11,769 nt of DNA from an uncultured Odoribacter sp. Its GTDB lineage: Bacteria > Bacteroidota > Bacteroidia > Bacteroidales > Marinifilaceae. The stretch spans positions 1-11,769 of the forward strand of contig CAJKZL010000052.1 of assembly GCA_905204385.1 (NCBI GenBank), written 5' to 3'. The notes below the pieces were generated by a model. The model had not been told where the DNA came from and searched no databases. It worked only from the letters and a program-made list of their open reading frames with translations. This document shows positions 8,333 through 11,769 of this stretch, piece after piece. The translations under genes and the position numbers were made by a program. Numbering within the stretch: the stretch's first letter is position 1; each line of letters begins with the position of its first letter.

Positions 8333-8363
8333 CAAAATTACGTCTTTTTCCGGTTTTATCAAC
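8333..8363 (-). promoter_or_regulatory. Candidate promoter of the Rpn-family gene
   Basis: On the minus strand GTTG (8363-8360) is followed after 19 bases by TAATTTTG (8340-8333), a full match to the Bacteroidota -7 element TAnnTTTG. Transcription would start at or just inside the first in-frame ATG (8329), which favours the second ATG at 8308 as the working start. The rest of the gap up to 8499 holds nothing else clear. Confidence 0.5.
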
Positions 8364-8499
8364 GCCCCGGGCATTGAAATGCATTTTTAGAACAAAGGGA
8401 CGGGGGTAATGTTCCATTTCTGCTGCCGGTTAAAAAAAATTCACTTTTCGTTTATCCCTTTTTGTACCCCATCGTATAATTATTAGAAACGAATGCAAA

Positions 8500-9665
8500 A
8501 TGGAGTTAAAACAATATTCCCCGATAGCCCGGCTTTTTTTAAAACACTTAGCTGGGGGAAATGAACCCGGAAGAGCAAAAACCACTCGACGACTGGGTAA
8601 ACCGCTCCGACCGGAACCGCGCTTATTTCCGGAAATGGTGTGACGAACAGCAGCAGGAACAACAACTGGAAAAAATCGCAGCCTATGCCGCTGCCGCCGA
8701 CTGGCAAACAGCGGTCCGCAAAAGGAACCGCCGGAAATACCTGCGCCGGGCAATCGCTGCTGCCGGCGTAATCATACTCATCGGAGGACTGAGAATGTTT
8801 CGCTATGGTCAGGAGACACCTGCTCCACCCGTTCCCCTCGCACAGAAAACAGAGATACAACCGGGTAAACGCCTGGCACGCCTGGTCAACTCCTCCGGTG
8901 AAATCGTACAACACGACACGCTGCAGCAAACAGAACTGAACAAGCTCGAAGTACACCGGGAACAAGGCACGTTTGTCCCGCAAAGCACCGGCCGAACCGA
9001 TAAAAAACAGCCTCCGACTACCACTACGTAGACATTCCCGAAGGCGGCGAATTCAATTTTCGGCTGCCCGACGGCACGGAAGTATTCCTCAATACCGGCA
9101 GCCGCCTGCGTTTTCCGGAATATTTCGTTCCCGGCCAGGAAAGACGCATCAACCTCAGCGGCGAAGCCTATTTCGATGTAGCCCGCGATACGGCTTCCCC
9201 CTTCCTCGTTTGTCTAAAACATACCACAATAAAAGTACTAGGAACCTCGTTTAACGTAACTGCCTATCCGGAAGAAGGGCACGAAGTGACCACCCTTGTA
9301 CAGGGATCCGTTGCGATGAAACAGGTGACCGGCGGGCAGGAAGTCCTCCTAACGCCTGGACAACAAGGAAATTACGACATCTACAACAGGCTCTCACCCG
9401 GCAAAAAGTAGACGTCAGCTACAACATCTCGTGGAAAGACAGCGTATTTGCCTTCGACAAATAATCCCTGCAACAGGTCATGGAAACCCTGGCCCGATGG
9501 TACATGTTCGAAGTCAGCTACACCGAACCTGCACTCGGCGACATCCTATACACCGGAAAAATAGCCCACCACGCATCCATCGCACAGGTCTTGCACACCT
9601 TTGAACTTATGGACGAGCTAAGCTTCGACATCCGCGGAAAACAAATCATCATCGGCAGAAAATAA
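8500..9665 (+). pseudogene. Broken FecR-type anti-sigma factor
   Basis: Stitched across frames this reads as a full FecR: N-terminal cytoplasmic part (MELKQYSPIARLFLKHLAG, then MNPEEQKPLDDWVNRSDRNR), one membrane helix (about 8744-8790, AIAAAGVIILIGGL), the periplasmic FecR domain (IPEGGEFNFRLPDGTEV, LSGEAYFDVA, VLGTSFNVTAYPEEGHEVTT) and a C-terminal DUF4974-type domain (VMETLARWYMFEVSY to IIIGRK). Four lesions separate the pieces: one extra G in the G-run at 8554-8558; a one-base loss best placed in the A-run 9002-9007, after which the old frame hits TAG at 9029-9031; another one-base loss between about 9381 and 9407, with TAG at 9409; and an in-frame TAA at 9462-9464. Intact FecR proteins hold an ECF sigma factor at the inner membrane and receive the signal from a SusC STN domain. 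No sigma gene is left upstream, where the Rpn gene lies. Confidence 0.92.
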
Positions 9666-9668
9666 AAA

Positions 9669-9699
9669 CAACCGGCTCTTCTTGCACAAGAACGGGTTG
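9669..9699 (+). other. Imperfect hairpin after the FecR pseudogene (likely old FecR-SusC intergenic region)
   Basis: CAACC (9669-9673) pairs with GGTTG (9695-9699), and inside it TTCTT (9679-9683) pairs with AAGAA (9688-9692), with a short bulge between. No T-run follows, so it is a poor intrinsic terminator. The AT-rich stretch after it (about 9705-9738, with AATTATAAATCGTTTTAACAA) looks like a SusC leader, but no SusC start follows. The leader interpretation is inference. Confidence 0.4.
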
Positions 9700-9738
9700 C
9701 CACACTTGTATAAACCAATTATAAATCGTTTTAACAAC

Positions 9739-10187
9739 GAAGGCTTAGAGATTGTGTGCATCTCCGACGACGACTCGGCCAAATGGCACCAGCCACACCG
9801 GCCCTGCCCGAAACCGCTGCCACAGACGACCGCAACCCGGTACGCGTGGCCGCCACCATAGAGCCACTGCCCAACGGCAACTGCCAGGTGACGGTCCGCA
9901 TGAAAATCCACAAAGGTTACCACATTTACGGCCGTTTCGCCGACAGCGCCCCCTTCATCGCAACGACGGTGGAATTCCGTCCGGCTTCCGGCGTCACCTG
10001 TCTCGGCGAAACGAAAAAGCCTTCCGCCAAGAAATACAATAAAGCCGGAACCACCGTCTACAAGAACGAAGCCGTCTTCCGCCAGGAAGTGAGCGGTAAG
10101 GGCGGAGTAACCTACCTCGTCGGCTGGCAATGCTGCAACGAAACCATCTGCATGCCACCCACGGAAGTGGAAATCCAAGCGGAATAA
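9739..10187 (+). pseudogene. Truncated remnant: thioredoxin-fold scrap plus DsbD-alpha (DsbC-type) domain
   Basis: The main open frame runs to 10187 from an ATG at 9783 (134 residues; a GTG at 9756 is also possible). After a Pro/Ala-rich start its sequence fits the N-terminal domain of DsbD (disulfide corrector): VTVRMKIHKGYHIYG, VEFRPASGVTCLGETKKP, then VGWQCCNETICMPPTEVEI with the family's C-x4-C before the PPTEV strand. That domain works in the periplasm passing electrons to folding or repair partners, yet no signal peptide is present. Just upstream, in a different frame (9739-9789), the bases read EGLEIVCISDDDSAKWH, the strand-helix after the active site in TlpA-like proteins (compare FNIISISIDEKNADWQ in the intact TlpA-like gene here). 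The CxxC motif and the start of that fold are missing. I read this as the 3' end of a deleted redox gene; a short, newly started cytosolic protein is the alternative. Confidence 0.7.
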
Positions 10188-10207
10188 CCTCTCCCCGGCA
10201 GCATAAC

Positions 10208-10256
10208 AAAACATCTTCGCCCATAAAAGCAGTCTTTCGACGGACGGAGATGTTTT
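10208..10256 (+). terminator. Terminator-like hairpin after the DsbD-alpha remnant
   Basis: Bases from 10208 (AAAACATCTTCG) pair with the segment ending TTTT at 10256 (CGGAGATGTTTT) over 12 positions including one G-U, and after one mismatch two more pairs follow. The loop is about 19 bases. The stem runs A-rich to T-rich and would serve either strand, as Bacteroidota terminators often do, but there is no separate T-tail beyond the stem. An alternative pairing with 10283-10292 is described in the findings. Confidence 0.5.
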
Positions 10257-10480
10257 ACGTCAACAGGAAAAACCATGTTTGCAACATCTTCCCCTCCTTC
10301 GGCAATCTTTCCGTATACGGCTGTAATCTCCGGGAAACCGTAAACAAAAGAGACTTTATATTTCCATACAGGCAAAGAGCCCCAATGAACCCGCCATCCG
10401 GAGGAAAAGAATGCAGGGATATCATAAATACATGAAAAAATATTATCTTGCAACCGATTTACCGCTTATTGGCATGGCAG
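10257..10480. other. Intergenic stretch before the sigma factor gene
   Basis: Together with 10188-10256 this is a 293-base gap without a convincing gene. Open frames cross it on both strands (minus 10453-10112 and plus 10130-10435), but both overlap the DsbD-alpha coding sequence, begin without a signal peptide and match nothing I know. TATATTTC at 10357-10364 is one base from a TAnnTTTG element, without a matching upstream TTTG. A short frame MKKYYLATDLPLIG starts at 10432 out of frame with the sigma gene. Confidence 0.5.
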
Positions 10481-11050
10481 ATGGAACAGAATGTTTCTTC
10501 CGACATCTCGAAATGGGACGACCAATGTATGCAGGCATTCATAAAAGAGAATGCCGCGGTTTTCCGTGTATTTGCATTACGCTATATCTCCGACCCCGAT
10601 GCGGCAGACGATTTATTGCAGGAAGCCTATATGAAATTCTGGCTCCGGCGTAATACCATCGGAGTGGTGAACTCCCCGCGCAATTACTTCTTTTCGGTAC
10701 TGAAAAACCTGATTTCCGACAGGCGGACCATCTATGCCCGGAAAGCCGGAGAGTCCCTGGAGCAACACGACACAGACATGCCGGACGAAGGAAACTTCTT
10801 ACTGAATATACTCGAAGCCGAAAGCTCTGCATTGATAGCCCGGGCGGTCATGCAATTGTCTCCCCAAAGCCGTAAGGTGATTCTGATGACTCTCGAAGAA
10901 CGGCAGATGCAGGAAATAGCCGAAACACTCGGCATCACGGTCAATACGGTGAAAACCATCAAATACAGGGCACTGAAACGCTTGTCGGAACTCCTTTCCC
11001 GGGAGGACTTTTTTATACTACTTCTGCTTTGTTATTTCTCCGTAAGGTAA
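10481..11050 (+). CDS. FecI-type ECF RNA polymerase sigma factor
   Basis: Encodes a 189-residue extracytoplasmic-function sigma factor that directs RNA polymerase to the promoter of a transporter locus when its FecR partner releases it. Region 2 covers about residues 17-85 (VFRVFALRYISDPDAADDLL, QEAYMKFW, SPRNYFFSVLKNLISDRR). A short acidic linker follows, then region 4 at about 122-172 (LSPQSRKVILMTLEE) with the helix-turn-helix MQEIAETLGITVNTVKTIKY. The hydrophobic end FFILLLLCYFSVR is common in Bacteroidota members. The ATG at 10481 was chosen; a TTG at 10448 would add 11 unremarkable residues. Intact, with no frameshift. The next gene is its likely FecR regulator, 124 bases downstream. 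The target promoter lies outside the window, presumably before a SusC gene further downstream. Confidence 0.96.
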   Translation: MEQNVSSDISKWDDQCMQAFIKENAAVFRVFALRYISDPDAADDLLQEAYMKFWLRRNTIGVVNSPRNYFFSVLKNLISDRRTIYARKAGESLEQHDTDMPDEGNFLLNILEAESSALIARAVMQLSPQSRKVILMTLEERQMQEIAETLGITVNTVKTIKYRALKRLSELLSREDFFILLLLCYFSVR

Positions 11051-11174
11051 ATTTGCAATTTCAAATAAATATTCATTTCGTGTCATACTTTTTTTGCTTT
11101 CCGGCCGTCTATGTAAATGAACGGCGGCAAACCGCAATAAACATGACCCGCCGAATGAATAAACCGCAATATCT
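11048..11174 (+). promoter_or_regulatory. Sigma-to-FecR leader with hairpin and possible promoter element
   Basis: TAAATTTG at 11048-11055 fits TAnnTTTG, with TTTG at 11028-11031 only 16 bases before it, shorter than usual. Further on TTTGC (11093-11097) and GCCGT (11104-11108) can pair with ACGGC (11121-11125) and GCAAA (11127-11131), an imperfect hairpin. A 36-base frame (11143-11178) ends overlapping the FecR start. The gap suggests FecR could be controlled separately from the sigma gene. Confidence 0.3.
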
Positions 11175-11769
11175 ATGAAACAAAAAAATATGCATCCCCG
11201 GCTCAGGGAATTGATTGCAGGAAAAATCCTCGGACAGGAATTACCGGAGGAAGACAACCGTTGGCTGGAGCAATGGCTGGCAGCCTCGGACGAGCACCAG
11301 GCTTTATTCCAACGGATAAAAAGCCTGGAAGGAACGAAAGAAATCATACAACTCGAATCTGCACACTATGGTGAAGAAATGGCCCGGCGATTCATGCAGG
11401 CAAAGGTCCGGCCGGTACGCCGGCCATTGTACCGCCGTTTGAAATGGTGGTACGGAGCGGCAGCGGCAATAGTCCTGTTAGCCATCGCCGTATGGTCGGC
11501 CCTACCCGGCGGAACAGACCGGCAGGAGCCGCAGACAGCCCAAACAAAGCAAGAGATTGTGCCGGGCGGAACGAAGGCCGTACTTACCCTGGCAGGCGGA
11601 CAGCAGGTGGAGGTATGCCGGGCAGAAGCTACCCGTACGGGTAATGTTTTCGTCGATACAAAAGGCCAATATGCCACCCCGGCAGCAGACACCACCTGGC
11701 ATACACTCACCATCCCTGCCGGCGGCGAATTCCGTTATACGCTTGCCGACGGCACGGAGGTGTGGCTCA
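11175..11769 (+). CDS. FecR-type anti-sigma factor, 3' end beyond the window
   Basis: The frame stays open from ATG 11175 to the window edge, giving 198 residues of an inner-membrane anti-sigma factor. Residues 1-90 are the helical cytoplasmic part that should bind the sigma factor (RELIAGKILGQELPEEDNRW, LEQWLAASDEHQALFQRI). A single membrane helix follows (about 93-111, YGAAAAIVLLAIAVWSAL), then the periplasmic segment with VPGGTKAVLTLAGGQQVEV and the FecR-domain start TWHTLTIPAGGEFRYTLADG, TEVWL. The rest of the FecR domain and the expected DUF4974 end lie outside. ATG 11175 overlaps the stop of a tiny upstream frame as ATGA; Met6 (11190) is a less likely start. It is related to the broken FecR at 8500-9665 (IPEGGEFNFRLPDGTEVFL against IPAGGEFRYTLADGTEVWL) but intact as far as seen. 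It partners the preceding ECF sigma factor. Confidence 0.93.
   Translation, partial: MKQKNMHPRLRELIAGKILGQELPEEDNRWLEQWLAASDEHQALFQRIKSLEGTKEIIQLESAHYGEEMARRFMQAKVRPVRRPLYRRLKWWYGAAAAIVLLAIAVWSALPGGTDRQEPQTAQTKQEIVPGGTKAVLTLAGGQQVEVCRAEATRTGNVFVDTKGQYATPAADTTWHTLTIPAGGEFRYTLADGTEVWL

Noticed and set aside
7601..8390. Plus-strand open frames opposite the Rpn gene
   Set aside because: They are antisense to a clear family protein with intact motifs.
8430..9024. Minus-strand open frames across the first part of the FecR pseudogene
   Set aside because: The plus strand carries recognisable FecR sequence in pieces; the minus translations are low-complexity and match nothing.
8973..9254. Plus-strand arginine-rich open frame in the FecR pseudogene
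   Set aside because: Another frame of the same bases gives the FecR domain (YFDVA, VLGTSFNV); the Arg-rich reading is a shadow.
10411..10653. Plus-strand frame beginning near MKKYYLATDL
   Set aside because: It is out of frame with the sigma factor and reads through its region 2 codons; no family match.
1..11769. CRISPR arrays, tRNA or rRNA genes
   Set aside because: No regularly spaced direct repeats and no cloverleaf or rRNA-like sequence were seen in the window.

Overview
The window comes from a member of the Bacteroidota, most likely Bacteroidales. The signs are a SusC/SusD pair, TAnnTTTG-type promoter elements, FecI-type ECF sigma factors paired with FecR anti-sigma factors, lipoproteins with acidic surface-export signals, and a TlpA-like lipoprotein with a DUF4369-type front end. 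An Odoribacteraceae source (Butyricimonas or Odoribacter-like) would fit this mix, but that is inference.

Layout. (1) 1-228: leader region with candidate promoters and a strong 12-bp hairpin. (2) 229-7336: a tight four-gene operon on the + strand, made of a SusC-type TonB-dependent transporter with an N-terminal STN domain, a SusD-type lipoprotein, a surface lipoprotein with an IPT-like domain and YD-like strands, and a periplasmic TlpA-like thiol-disulfide oxidoreductase lipoprotein. It ends at a perfect 13-bp-stem terminator. (3) 7424-8329: a convergent minus-strand Rpn/PD-(D/E)XK 'putative transposase' with a 12-bp tandem repeat in its tail. (4) 8500-9665: a FecR anti-sigma gene broken by three frameshifts and one in-frame stop. 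(5) 9666-10187: what looks like a FecR-SusC leader joined directly to the 3' remnant of a thioredoxin/DsbD-alpha gene, probably the scar of a deleted locus. (6) 10188-10480: non-coding DNA with segments that could form two mutually exclusive hairpins. (7) 10481 to the end: an intact ECF sigma factor and the first two thirds of an intact FecR, the start of another sigma/anti-sigma-controlled transporter locus.

How the genes work together. The STN domain predicts that the first SusC is signalled through a FecR/FecI pair, which would lie upstream of the window. SusC/SusD and the third-gene lipoprotein would capture and import a ligand across the outer membrane, and the TlpA-like protein would act on thiols or disulfides in the periplasm. 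No glycoside hydrolase, sulfatase or protease is encoded here, so the ligand cannot be named. The second half shows one such locus decayed and a fresh one beginning next to it. I did not find a clear new system. The best leads are the decayed-locus junction, the alternative hairpins at 10208-10292, the SusC leader hairpin, and a possible intragenic short product in the Rpn gene.
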